Shown: positions 25,401 through 34,300 of the stretch, piece after piece
How the letters are laid out: each line of letters starts with the position of its first letter
Numbering within the stretch: position 1 is the first letter of the stretch
NCBI GenBank assembly: GCA_963732415.1
Contig: CAVSZK010000020.1
Coordinates: 1-50,666 of the forward strand
From: RPQJ01 sp963732415
GTDB lineage: Bacteria > Pseudomonadota > Gammaproteobacteria > Steroidobacterales > Steroidobacteraceae
Length of the DNA stretch: 50,666 bases
Reading direction: 5' to 3'
Translations under genes and position numbers: made by a program
The notes under the pieces: model-generated
What the model was told of the DNA's origin: nothing
Databases searched by the model: none
What the model saw: only the letters and a program-made list of their open reading frames with translations

Positions 25401-25693
25401 TAACGTTCCGGCCTACCCTGGCTCGGCTCACTGCCAAACAGCAATCGGATCCCTGAGTGGCCCGATTGGAACTGCGACAGGAAGTCCACAACATGATCAA
25501 TGGCTGCATAGCCTGTCACGATCAGGGGAGTGGCGGAGCTAACGAGGTCCTGGACGACCTGATCGCGGACGTGACGACCGGCGACATTGAGCGGGAACCG
25601 CTCCTGAGAGGGCCAATCCAGGGTACCGAGGCCGTAAACCACGGACTGTGAGCCCTGGCCGAAGATTTCCAGCTGTTTGCGATGGCGCGTCAA
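22403..25693 (-). CDS. Phospholipase-D-like / SF2 (SNF2-like) helicase fusion
   Basis: A 1096-residue protein. The N-terminal 200 residues hold a PLD-like half-site: His151-x-Lys153 followed by GSSN at 164-167. A superfamily-2 helicase core follows: motif I DATGSGKT (283-290), motif II DEAH (370-373), motif III LFTATPINR, and a C-terminal RecA lobe with MSEGVNLQEASVVVHLDMPS and the arginine-finger motif QRVGRVDR. A helical region of about 250 residues ends the protein. Such fusions occur in defence loci; the PLD domain could cut nucleic acid or hold DNA ends while the motor translocates. It is on the same strand as the GIY-YIG gene 199 bases upstream. I cannot assign it to a named system. Confidence 0.85.
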   Translation of the reverse strand: MTRHRKQLEIFGQGSQSVVYGLGTLDWPSQERFPLNVAGRHVRDQVVQDLVSSATPLIVTGYAAIDHVVDFLSQFQSGHSGIRLLFGSEPSQGRPERYGGSGREFSQEVRAYWLSRGISPRLSLKLIQAVERLERGEVEARYLGDSGTRLHAKIYRGDLAVTLGSSNFTQPGLVSQLEANVRFTATYDKARFREASAIAENYWSSGTSYTKELIDLLNSMLRWVTWQEALARACAELLEGQWAKEYLDAQPLAGDQPLWPSQQQGIAQALWILETVGSVLVSDATGSGKTRLGAHLLRAVMDRIWKFGRIRRGRAVVVAPPAVARTWQVEATLAGTQLEVRSHGKLSRSDGSDHDEVVEAVRRAQVLAVDEAHNFLNRSSERSRVLLSNMADHTILFTATPINRNAADLLRLADVLGADNLAAETLEAFEDMLRHPNRVGAMSEQQLGRLRTELRRFTVRRTKTMLNALVDEGPERYRDVKGKLCRYPRHNPEVYQLHESAEDKRIAAEIRIATTELTGAALVTKAVELPVSLRHEGWSEEKFLQSRLNGARRLSSYLVMSALRSSCCAVIEHLIGTAEAIREFELKTEHKRQETGNVIGKLESRKGKPPGSRLSIPHVPAWLTDADEHLRVCEADLAIYRRILQLVRAMSDRREMQKVALLAKLTRKHAMVVAFDSRPISLAVLRKRLRVLLGNKHQEVDVILATGERAAARKEVSSKMRRGAGHSGALIAMCSDSMSEGVNLQEASVVVHLDMPSVVRVAEQRVGRVDRMDSPHKSIQVWWPQDAKEFALRSDERFLERYATVESLLGSNLPLPEALGGSGSDGRDEVISTEAMIKEAEDVDAEPWDGIQDAFSSVRDLVDGPTRIVPADTYREYREVTERVLARVSCVRSENRWALLCFAGSALGAPRWVLFREQGDRVTAELDSICHELRDRLGLERNNLEPTERAMKWLERAVDRVHTGERDLLPRRKQRALEEMALVLGHYKTKCEIRGEHDDVDKLRTILSAMQDDDPELWIDWDLVAERWLDLIRPVWYERLTGRRKQTRPLLLRDVRAALKDTRPLELTQVFAAFLPLPTLQPLDERLAACILGIPE

Positions 25694-25892
25694 AGTAGCC
25701 TGCCTCTCCCCGCGCAGTTGTCAGATTGGCGAGTGGGGTGCCAACCCTCTGATCAACATCTGTTCAAGACTACTTCCACTCCTGGCTCACCGAATGAGCC
25801 ACCTGACCGTAGCCCCTCGATCTGGGAGACCACCCAGAGCAAGGTTTTTCATCAGCAGCACATTGCTTCGTTCAGTCCCGGATCACCGGCCA

Positions 25893-26594
25893 CTATCCCC
25901 TTAGCTCCCGCAGGCGTACCCAGTCCCCAGGCGCCCTCTGGTATGTCCAAAACCACCAGCCATTCGCGGTCGATCGACCGCACGCGGCGGCAGCCGCAAG
26001 TGACGGAGAATTGTACGTCTTGCCACTGTGACTCACGCTGCCGTCACGCAAGATCCGTGCGCGATGGAACTTACCCTTGTAACGGCCGCGCAAAAACTTT
26101 GGTCGATTGGGATAGGCAGCCAATACGGGTTGGCGTCCACCAGTATTGCTCACTACCTTGGCCCGCACCGCCGGACGCTGAGATACCCGGCCCATGACCT
26201 CGTCCAACTCGCGGCGCTGCTGCTCTTTGATCTCCCGTTTCAGGTGCCGCTGAAGACTCTCGGCCTTAGCGAAGCGGCCGCCCGCCTTGTTCCCCTTCGG
26301 CTTCGAAATCCGTAGGAGCAAAGATTCAAGCTCCTTCATGTGGCTATCCGCGATCGTCAGATACACGCTGAATCGATCCCATGAATCGGCGTGCCGGTCT
26401 CGCAAGTGGTGCGCGATCCGGTTGCGCAGGTTCTGTGCCAGGCCAATGTAGTAGACCCGGTCACGACGGTAGAGGACATATATGCCGTGGCGGCGTCGGA
26501 CGAACTGGCGAATTACAGCTTGATAGTCATCCAGCGCCCGACGCGATACGTTCTCTAGGTACTGACTGACCAGTGGACTACGCTTTCGGGCCAT
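25893..26594 (-). CDS. GIY-YIG nuclease with C-terminal RAMA-like domain
   Basis: A 233-residue protein. GIY is at residues 37-39 and YYIG at 48-51, followed by a conserved Arg region (QNLRNRI) and a Glu in MKELESLLLR. A basic helical linker (about 105-150) joins a C-terminal domain, FHRARILRDGSVSHSGKTYN, then SPSLAAAAACG and WWFWTY, which fits the RAMA domain found with restriction enzymes and adenine methylases. The ATG at 26594 has AGAGGAA 6 bases upstream. It lies upstream of the helicase and divergent from an HNH nuclease. It is probably a DNA-cutting effector that senses DNA through its tail (inference). Confidence 0.85.
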   Translation of the reverse strand: MARKRSPLVSQYLENVSRRALDDYQAVIRQFVRRRHGIYVLYRRDRVYYIGLAQNLRNRIAHHLRDRHADSWDRFSVYLTIADSHMKELESLLLRISKPKGNKAGGRFAKAESLQRHLKREIKEQQRRELDEVMGRVSQRPAVRAKVVSNTGGRQPVLAAYPNRPKFLRGRYKGKFHRARILRDGSVSHSGKTYNSPSLAAAAACGRSTANGWWFWTYQRAPGDWVRLRELRG

Positions 26595-26690
26595 ACAAAT
26601 TCCTCTTTTCAGTTCTATCCGCAGGCACAAGACTCCGCGTGCCTAGAACATAGATCCGCTTCCTGCGCTCGGCTTTGCGAGGCGGGGTGG

Positions 26691-26828
26691 CTATCCCAAC
26701 ACCCATTTTTCGGATTGCAGCGCCGCCTGCTCGAGAACCGTCTCCGTGACCTTCTCCGGATTGTCGGACGGGCAGCCGTATCGGCTAAGTCTCCGCATCT
26801 CCAATACACGCAGTTGCGCCCGTGTAGC
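26691..26828 (-). pseudogene. Relic of a type I restriction HsdR C-terminus
   Basis: Forty-five codons on the minus strand ending in TAG at 26691. The translation (LSRYGCPSDNPEKVTETVLE, then QAALQSEKW) closely follows the common end of one HsdR subfamily, which runs like RYGYPPDxxEKATETVLEQAE. Nothing else of the gene remains. It lies between the divergent GIY-YIG and HNH genes and differs from the end of the intact hsdR at 31307, so it comes from another, lost type I system. Confidence 0.6.
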
Positions 26829-26919
26829 ATGACACCTATAGCGCAAATGGCGATTTTTCTCTAGATTGTTCAGTGCGTTAGCTAGGGAAACACGTAGAGG
26901 CCGCTGAAGGCGTCGCAGA

Positions 26920-27903
26920 TTGCATTACTGGTGGGTCAATCAAAACCAGACCTTTCGGCACGAGGTGGTCGGCGGCTACCTGTGGTCGCCTAAACGCAAA
27001 GCGAACGGGCACATCAACCCCTTCTACGAGTTCATGCGCGAGGTCGCACCCGGCGATTTGATCTTTTCGTTTGCCGATACCTATATCCGCGCCATCGGCG
27101 TCGCCAAATCACACTGTTACGAATGCCCGAAGCCGCTCGAGTTCGGATCGGTCGGCATGAACTGGGAACAGGTCGGCTGGAAGGTGGATGTCGAGTACCG
27201 GCCGCTTTCAACGGCAGTCAGACCGTCCACCAGCATGGCGGTCTTGCGCCCCCTTCTCCCGGAGAGGTACTCGCCTCTCTCTCCCAATGGCAAGGGTAGC
27301 CAGTCCGTATATCTGACTTCGGTCCCAGAGCCGATGGCTCACGCACTGGCTGGCCTGATCGGACACGAGGCACAGCATGCGATCGACCTGGGGAACACCT
27401 TCGCCCGCGACACCGGGCTTTCGGACCGGCCAGCTCAGTCCATTGCAGAGTGGGAGGAGCATCTGCGCTCGTCGATCGAGAAGGACGCCGCCATTCCCGA
27501 TACCACGCGCGAGCAGCTGGTGCTCGCGCGGCGCGGGCAGGGCAAGTTCCGCCAGGAGGTCGCGCGCATCGAGACGCATTGTCGCGTCACTGGCGTAAAC
27601 CGCCCCGAACACCTGATCGCCAGCCACTGCAAGCCCTGGCGGGACAGCGACAACGCCGAGCGTCTGGACGGCGAGAACGGGCTATTGCTCACGCCGTCGA
27701 TCGATCATCTTTTTGACCGCGGCTTCATCAGCTTTGAAGACAACGGCGAGTTGCTGGTCTCGCGCGTGGCGCACGAGCACTCATTGAAGAAAATGGGCGT
27801 GCCGGTAGGCGTCAAGTTCAATGCCGGCGCCTTCTCGGAAGGGCAGCGGCGATATCTCGATTTTCATAGAGAGTCGGTATTTCTACAGGCGGTGCGGCGG
27901 TAA
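26920..27903 (+). CDS. HNH endonuclease with N-terminal EVE/PUA-like domain
   Basis: A 327-residue protein starting at TTG (HYWWVNQNQTFRHEVVGGYL is the usual N-terminus of this family, so the rare start is accepted; GAAGG lies upstream). Residues 1-100 look like an EVE/PUA-type fold (PGDLIFSFADTYIRAIGVAK), which in related enzymes reads modified bases. Residues about 210-275 are an HNH domain: QGKFRQEVARIETHCRVTGV, HLIASHCKPW, then ENGLLLTPSIDHLFDRGFI. This layout fits a modification-dependent (type IV-like) restriction enzyme. It is divergent from the GIY-YIG gene, 325 bases away. Confidence 0.85.
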   Translation: MHYWWVNQNQTFRHEVVGGYLWSPKRKANGHINPFYEFMREVAPGDLIFSFADTYIRAIGVAKSHCYECPKPLEFGSVGMNWEQVGWKVDVEYRPLSTAVRPSTSMAVLRPLLPERYSPLSPNGKGSQSVYLTSVPEPMAHALAGLIGHEAQHAIDLGNTFARDTGLSDRPAQSIAEWEEHLRSSIEKDAAIPDTTREQLVLARRGQGKFRQEVARIETHCRVTGVNRPEHLIASHCKPWRDSDNAERLDGENGLLLTPSIDHLFDRGFISFEDNGELLVSRVAHEHSLKKMGVPVGVKFNAGAFSEGQRRYLDFHRESVFLQAVRR

Positions 27904-27996
27904 GATTCGTTATCGAACAAGTGCCTGCCCCATCTTCAGCGCAACCGCAGTGTTCGCAATTTCCGGGCTGCATCATGAAGGACGCTGAGCACCGCT

Positions 27997-28041
27997 CTAG
28001 TCCAGCTCTAAACGATTGCGAAAAATCGGGGTGACGTCAGT
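27997..28041 (+). repeat. Dispersed repeat family R1, copy C
   Basis: TCCAGCTCTAAACGATTGCG followed by AAAAATCGGGGTGACGTCAG matches the right-hand part of copies A and B. As with copy A, it lies between two convergent genes, a position that could suit a shared 3' element. No stem-loop with a U-run is seen. Confidence 0.55.
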
Positions 28042-28081
28042 GGCGCAACCAGAATCCGCGGCTCCTCCAGACCAATAATCC

Positions 28082-29341
28082 CTAACGCAGAGCTCCGCCG
28101 TGACCGGTCACCGGTGGGGCACGGAGTGCGATCAACATCTCGTTGATACGCGCTCGAACGATCTCGACCAGCTTTCCATGCGCGTCGAGTCGACGAGCCT
28201 CGGCGAGCGGCCACTTGTACTCGCAGAACAACCCCGGACGAGGATGAGCCCTCTGGCGCTGGCTGCGCGTGAATTCTGCGTCGAACGCCTCCTTATCAGC
28301 AGCCTGAACGACGTGGGCAGATTCGAGCTTCGCCCAATACGTCTCCCATTCCGGGCGACCGATCTCGCGCGTTGCGCCAATTTCGCTGACCCAGTAGGCG
28401 CAATACTCGTCAACCGGCAGCGGCGTTCGCGCCCACGCATAACCCCCCGCCATGAAGCCCCAGTGGAAGTTCGGCTCGACGTGCCAGCCATCGGGTCGGA
28501 GCGCGAGGACCGACTCGACCGCTGCGGCATCACCGTAAAATGCGCGTGACTGGCCCAAGGTGTCGGCGGGATACATGCGGAGACATGCTGCCGAGTAGTC
28601 GCTTGATAATCCGAGCCACGCCATAAATATTTTGGGGGTCCCGGCAATGTCGCGCCACCCCAAAGCCTTGCCAGTGTCGATACCCACCGCCTGCCCCTGA
28701 ATGGCGTCAAGACGGCGCTCCACGCGGAAGCGGTTCTCACCACACTGCGCCAACGTCGAGTACGGGCCGATGAGTGGAAAGTGCTCTTCAACAAGTTCCA
28801 GAAAGTCATTGATCAGCAGGCGCTCAGCACCCGACACGAGGTCGCGCTCGATCAGATCAGTCAGGACCCCGAGAAGACGTTGCCACGAAATCGAACGAGC
28901 CTTCTCCTCGAACTGAACCGGAGAGCCGTGCAGATTGATCCGGTGCGGCTGGTCGGTCATCGCTCCCCATGAGATCTTGTTCTCAATGACGATGACAAGA
29001 TCAGTGCCGTACGTGACAATGCCATCAAGAACCTGCTGACGGTCCGAATGCGAAATGGGCGTGCTGACGTCCGCCGCGTCCGGCGCGAGCCACACGCTGA
29101 TACCCGGTACCGCCTCGCCAGCGGCCACCTCGGCATCGGCGCCGAGGACGCGCTGACGCTGTGTTGCGAACTCCGCTGTAGCCAGGTCGCACAGGCTGCG
29201 TTCCGGTGCGGCCAGCCGGAGCCAGGCCTGATGCGCCATGGGACTGTAGCGCAGCACCGCAAGTAGCGCCCGCGTCAACTGGTTTTCATGCGACGCAGCG
29301 ACCCTCTCATACGGGACAAAGACATTAAGGTGGCTAATCAT
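28082..29341 (-). CDS. PD-(D/E)XK nuclease-like protein, unknown system
   Basis: A 419-residue protein of unknown family. The clearest motif is Asp114 (TDLVIVIE) with Glu120-x-Lys122 (IENKISWG), the active-site pattern of PD-(D/E)XK nucleases, preceded by a helical region (SHENQLTRALLAVLRYSP) of the kind that starts the fold. The C-terminal half is rich in Trp and Tyr (DGWHVEPNFHWGFMAGGYAW) and ends basic. The ATG at 29341 overlaps a small upstream open frame by 8 bases. It lies between the EVE-HNH gene and the Sll1717 ATPase, so defence is the natural guess. Confidence 0.65.
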   Translation of the reverse strand: MISHLNVFVPYERVAASHENQLTRALLAVLRYSPMAHQAWLRLAAPERSLCDLATAEFATQRQRVLGADAEVAAGEAVPGISVWLAPDAADVSTPISHSDRQQVLDGIVTYGTDLVIVIENKISWGAMTDQPHRINLHGSPVQFEEKARSISWQRLLGVLTDLIERDLVSGAERLLINDFLELVEEHFPLIGPYSTLAQCGENRFRVERRLDAIQGQAVGIDTGKALGWRDIAGTPKIFMAWLGLSSDYSAACLRMYPADTLGQSRAFYGDAAAVESVLALRPDGWHVEPNFHWGFMAGGYAWARTPLPVDEYCAYWVSEIGATREIGRPEWETYWAKLESAHVVQAADKEAFDAEFTRSQRQRAHPRPGLFCEYKWPLAEARRLDAHGKLVEIVRARINEMLIALRAPPVTGHGGALR

Positions 29342-29576
29342 CCTCGACCTCACCGGGCCGCCCCATTCTGATCAACACACGATGCGCCGCCAATAGTGCG
29401 AGGTCTACAGCTCTACCTGTTCCAGGTGCCAAAGGGCGTCCAACGTTGCCCGGCGGCCGACGATGACCGCCGGCCGCCATCGCATGATGCCGCCAGCCGA
29501 TTCCCCGTGCCTCCCGGTCGCGCGGCCCGGTCAGGAATTGACGCACCTTGACCCTCCACGGCCCCGCCTCAACCAT
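29334..29576 (-). CDS. Possible small protein upstream of the PD-(D/E)XK-like gene
   Basis: An 80-residue open frame ending in ATGATTAG, so its stop overlaps the start of the next gene, an arrangement typical of coupled genes. The C-terminal part (RAVDLALLAAHRVLIRMGRP) reads like a helix and the protein is basic. Against it, no ribosome-binding site precedes the ATG and the region must also hold the promoter of the divergent ATPase gene. Family not recognised. Confidence 0.3.
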   Translation of the reverse strand: MVEAGPWRVKVRQFLTGPRDREARGIGWRHHAMAAGGHRRPPGNVGRPLAPGTGRAVDLALLAAHRVLIRMGRPGEVEDD

Positions 29577-29684
29577 GACCGCGATTTACGACACCCCAAC
29601 GCCCCGTTTTTGTGCGCTTTTGGCTAAACTCACCCGGGCCCTTCGTCGCGTTGCCAGACTCGGAACCCACTGCATGGTGCATTC

Positions 29685-31199
29685 ATGGCTGCAAGTTCGG
29701 AAGCTCCGCTTGTTAAAGACGTACTTCGATCCCTCGAGCTCGGCAGTTCGGTCGCCGAATTCGACAAATCGCTTGAGAAATATTTCGTTGAAAACGAGGC
29801 ATTTCATGCGCTGATTGCCGCGGAGGCCGACATAATCGCAGGCGACAAGGGCACCGGCAAAACGGCCGTTTATCGAATTCTGCAGAAGCGATTCGGGAGC
29901 ATTCCTCAACTGCAGGGGATCGAGGTTTTAGCTGGCTTTAATCCCGCAGGAAACCCGATCTTTCAGAGATTGGTTCAGCAGCAAGCGTTGACGGAAGGAC
30001 AATACGTCAGCGTCTGGAAAGCGTATGTGCTGTCGCTCGTTGGGAATTGGCTGCTAGAGATAACCGGCGACAACCACTCTGAGCGGTTCGAACGACTCAA
30101 TCAACTACTCGTAGACACAGGGCTTCGTTCCAGGGATGACAAGCCTGAAACCATATTTGGCAAGATCATCAACTCCCTTCAACGAGTTCTGTCACCAAAG
30201 TCCGCAGAAATTGAATTCACTTTGTCGGAGAGCGGCGTTCCGATCGTGACGCCACGCGTCGAGTTTGGCGCGAAAGAAAATGTCGCGCCGAAAGAAATCC
30301 CACACGAACAGGCGCTTCGCCTACTAAACGACTGTCTGGACGAGATCGGCTACTCGGTATGGCTAGTTCTCGATCGGCTGGACGAAGCATTCCAAGGCTT
30401 CCCAGCGGTGGAGCGGCCCGCCTTGCGCGCTTTGCTGCGTGCATACTTGGACTTGCTAGATTTTCCTCGCGTGCGGATGAAGCTATTCATCCGTCGAGAC
30501 CTCTTTCGAAAGATCATCGGCGCTGGCTTCGTCAACCTGACCCATATCAACGCTCGAAAAAAGGAGATTGTCTGGGACGAAGCGGATCTTCTCAACCTGC
30601 TCGCCCGTCGCATTAGAGATAACGCGCAATTCCTTGAAGCCATCAGTGGCGAAGCGCTTAACGACGAAGAACTCTTCTATCGTCTATTTCCCAATAAGGT
30701 CGATCCAGCGGAGAGGAAGCCGACATCTTGGAATTGGATTATGTCTCGCATCCGTGACGGTAACGATGTGAAGCCACCACGCAATTTGATTGACCTTGTC
30801 AACCTAGCCCGCGAAGAGCAAATACGCGCCGAGACGCGAAACCCGAACCGGCTGGCCGCGACAACACCCTTGATTTCTGCGGATTCTCTTCGTAGCGCTC
30901 AGGAGCGACTGAGCGCGCAACGAGTTGAGGATACGTTGCTCGCCGAGGCCGGATCAGACATCGCAGATCTGGTTCAGAAATTTCGTAGGTCGAAGGCAGA
31001 GCACAACACGGAAACGCTAGCCGCGACTCTGGGCCTGGACGGCGATCCGTTGGTAGCTGCAATTCGGCAATTAGTGGAAGTTGGCTTTCTGGAGGTGCAG
31101 CGCGCTTCTTGGAAGGTGCCGATGCTCTACCGCGACGGACTGGAGGTTCGCCAGGGCAAGGCATTTGCATCCGATCAGGGCATACAGTCCGACGAGTAA
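29685..31199 (+). CDS. P-loop ATPase, Sll1717 family
   Basis: A 504-residue STAND/KAP-like ATPase. Walker A is GDKGTGKT (residues 53-60); the Walker B-like strand is SVWLVLDRLDEAF; VRMKLFIRRDLFRKI is the sensor region, and a winged-helix-like tail follows (DPLVAAIRQLVEVGFLEVQR). Members are widespread next to restriction genes; their task is not established. It is plus-strand, convergent with hsdR (107 bases between stops) and divergent from the PD-(D/E)XK-like gene. It may supply the energy or sensing part of a two-gene defence unit (inference). Confidence 0.82.
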   Translation: MAASSEAPLVKDVLRSLELGSSVAEFDKSLEKYFVENEAFHALIAAEADIIAGDKGTGKTAVYRILQKRFGSIPQLQGIEVLAGFNPAGNPIFQRLVQQQALTEGQYVSVWKAYVLSLVGNWLLEITGDNHSERFERLNQLLVDTGLRSRDDKPETIFGKIINSLQRVLSPKSAEIEFTLSESGVPIVTPRVEFGAKENVAPKEIPHEQALRLLNDCLDEIGYSVWLVLDRLDEAFQGFPAVERPALRALLRAYLDLLDFPRVRMKLFIRRDLFRKIIGAGFVNLTHINARKKEIVWDEADLLNLLARRIRDNAQFLEAISGEALNDEELFYRLFPNKVDPAERKPTSWNWIMSRIRDGNDVKPPRNLIDLVNLAREEQIRAETRNPNRLAATTPLISADSLRSAQERLSAQRVEDTLLAEAGSDIADLVQKFRRSKAEHNTETLAATLGLDGDPLVAAIRQLVEVGFLEVQRASWKVPMLYRDGLEVRQGKAFASDQGIQSDE

Positions 31200-31306
31200 G
31201 CAGGCGGACTTGGTTCGATTAGCAGAGGCACAAGCGCCAGCCCCTCATCCTCGCGAATCAGCGGCACAAATGGCAGGTGGAGTTACGTTCTGCAGATGTC
31301 GTTCAG

Positions 31307-34300
31307 TCAGCGAGCAGCTACGGATGTCGTGCCGCGGTCCCTGAGCGCTTCCCACAACCCGGCGTGGTCTAGCAGGATGTCGGCCATGCCGTCCTGCACC
31401 GTTGTCGAATTCAGTGCCTGAGTACTCATGGTCGTATGCGCATCGAGCGCTCCCATGATTGCATTGATCAGCTCGCGCTTAAGGTCCGGTGAATTGGCAA
31501 ATTGCTCCTTGCTGTTGTTCGCCGCCTGCTGTTGGAGCACCGCCGATTCCAGCAACTTACCTTTGATCACATTATTCACATAGACCAGTTTGTCATCGTC
31601 CGTCAGATCGCCATCAAACAGATCATTGACCTTCTGGATGATGATGGAAAGGGCAACCTTGTCCTTATCCTGCACTCCACCACTGCCGGCGCCGGTCAAG
31701 GGTTGCAGCTTCTCAGCTTCGCCCTTCCCCAAATCCAGCTTGTAGGCACCCTGCTTCTTCAACGCGTGGTGAGAGAGCTTGATCTTCGACAGGTCGATAC
31801 CTTCCCGCTCCCTGCCAAACTCAAGCAGTGGCACCAGTCGGCGGTAGAAGATGGCCCGCTTCTCCAGGTCAGTGTTCTCGTAATTAAAGATCTGGCTGAG
31901 GAACGTGTACAGGCGCATGTAGGCGCCAAGATCACTGCGGAATAGGACCAAGGCGTCCATGGCGTCTTTGTGCTTCTTGGCCTCCGCTTCATTGCCGGCG
32001 TCGAGCGCCTCAACCCACGCCTTCTTGGCGGCCGAAAACAGCTTCATTAATCGATCTACGACCGGTTCAATTGCCTTCAGCAGATCACCCTGCGTCGATT
32101 CCGGATCCAGCTCGACTCGTGCAACCCGGTCGACCTCGAAGTCGTCGTAGTGACCTTGACCGTCGAGCTTGGCCCGCAGGTTAAGCACCAGAGACGGGTT
32201 CGTCGTGGTCTCGAGCTGGGCAGTCTCGTAGTACACCTTGAACGAAGCGAGGACGTCGCTCGGCTCATTGACGAAGTCGAGGACGTAGGTCGTGTCCTTG
32301 CCGGGGAAGGCTCGATTGAGCCTGGAGAGGGTTTGCACCGTATGGATGCCCGCCAGCCGACGGTCGACGTACATGCCGCAGAGCAGCGGCTGGTCGAACC
32401 CCGTCTGGAACTTGTTGGCGACCAGCAATATCTGGAACTGGTCGCCCTTGAATGCCTCTCGGATGTCTCGGCCCTTGAGGTTCGGATTGAGCGACGCGGT
32501 ATGCTCTGAGAAAGCCTCGGCGCCGGACTCCTTGTCGTTCACCTCGCCCGAGAACGCCACGAGCGTGCCGATTGCATAGCCCTTCTGCGCGATGTACTTC
32601 TCGATCGCGAGTTTCCAGCGCACGGCCTCGACGCGGCTGCCCACCACCACCATTGCCTTGGCCTTACCGTTGACGAGCGGAGCCACGTGCTGGCGGAAAT
32701 GCTCGACGACGATCTGGACCTTCTGGGCGATGTTGTAGGGATGGAGCCGGACCCACCCCATGATTCCCTTCATGGCCTGGGAGCGCTCGACCTCCTGCTC
32801 GGTGTAATCCTTGCCGTTATGGGCGAGCTTGAAGGCGAGCTTGTAGGACGTGTAGTTCCGCAGCACGTCCAGGATGAACCCCTCTTCGATTGCCTGACGC
32901 ATCGAGTAGACGTGGAACGGCTTCGGGACGTTGTCGGGAGCTGGCTTCCGAGCCGGATCAGGTCGAGTGCCGAAAAGTTCGAGCGTTTTGTTCTTGGGTG
33001 TCGCCGTGAAAGCGACGAAAGTGATGCCCTTGTCGTCCGCCCGGGCGGACATCTGTGCCGCGAGAATATCCTCGGCACTGACCTCACCGCCGTCCTTGAG
33101 AAGCTCTTGCTCCTCGGGCGACAGCACAGCCTTCAGCTTCGAGGCCGCCTCCCCCGTCTGCGAGCTGTGGGCCTCATCCGCGATCACCGCAAACCGCTTG
33201 CCCTCGGTGGCGGCAAGTTCCCGGACCTTCTCCAGGGCGAACGGAAAAGTCTGAATGGTGCAGACAACGATCTTCTTGTTGCCTGAGAGGGCCTCAGCAA
33301 GCGCGGCGCTCTTGCTCGACTCCTCATTGGTAATGGTTGCCACCACGCCCATCTGCTTCTGGAAGCCAAACAGGGCCTCCTGGAGCTGGGCGTCGATGAC
33401 GTTCCTATCCGACACCACGATGACCGTGTCGAACAGCTTCTTGTCCTGAGTGTCGTGTGACTCGGACAAGAAATGCGCCGTCCAGGCGATCGAGTTTGTC
33501 TTGCCCGAGCCCGCCGAGTGCTGAATGAGGTAGCGACCGCCGACCCCATCGGCCAGGACAGCCGCCTGCAGCTTCCGCGTGGCGTCCAGCTGGTGGTAGC
33601 GAGGAAAGATCACCCGTTCGATGACCTTCTTGCTGTCCCGCTGGACCACCAAGTAGCGGCCCAGAATCTCGAGCCAGCCCTCCCAATCCCAGACCTCCTT
33701 CCAGAGGTAGGCCGTGCGGTGGCCACTGACGGGGTCGACCGGATTGCCCTTGCCGCCGCCATCACCCTTGTTGAACGGCAGGAACGTGGTGGCCTTACCC
33801 TCCAACCGCGTGGTCATGTGGACCTCGCTGTTGCTCACGGCGAAGTGCACAAGCGCGCCACCTGGGAACGACAACAGAGGCTCAGGGCCGCTCCCCTTCG
33901 GCTTGGGGTGACGGTCGTACCGGTACTGGTCGATCGCGTCGACAATGCTCTGCGTGAAGTCGGTCTTGAGCTCGACCGTGGCGACCGGAATGCCGTTTAG
34001 AAACAGCACCAGGTCAATGCAGTTCTCATTGGCCAGGGAGTACCGGACCTGGCGGATCACCCGGAGCCGGTTCGCCTGGTAGCGCGCAACAATGTCCGGA
34101 TTGATATTGAATGCGGGTTTGAATTCGGCGAAACGGATGCGGCCTTTGACGCCGACCATCTCGATGCCACCACGAAGGACCTCCAGCGTACCTTGCTGAT
34201 CCAGTTGGTGGCGGAGGCGATCGAGCAGGACCTCCCCGGCGCTCGAGCCGTGGTTCTTCTGCAGCGATTGCCACGCGACGGGGTGTGCCGTCTGGACCCA

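Noticed and set aside
31200..31306. A protein-like reading (KQADLVRLAEAQAPAPHP) between the ATPase and hsdR
   Set aside because: It is short, runs on from the ATPase region in another frame, and has no start or family match that I can name.
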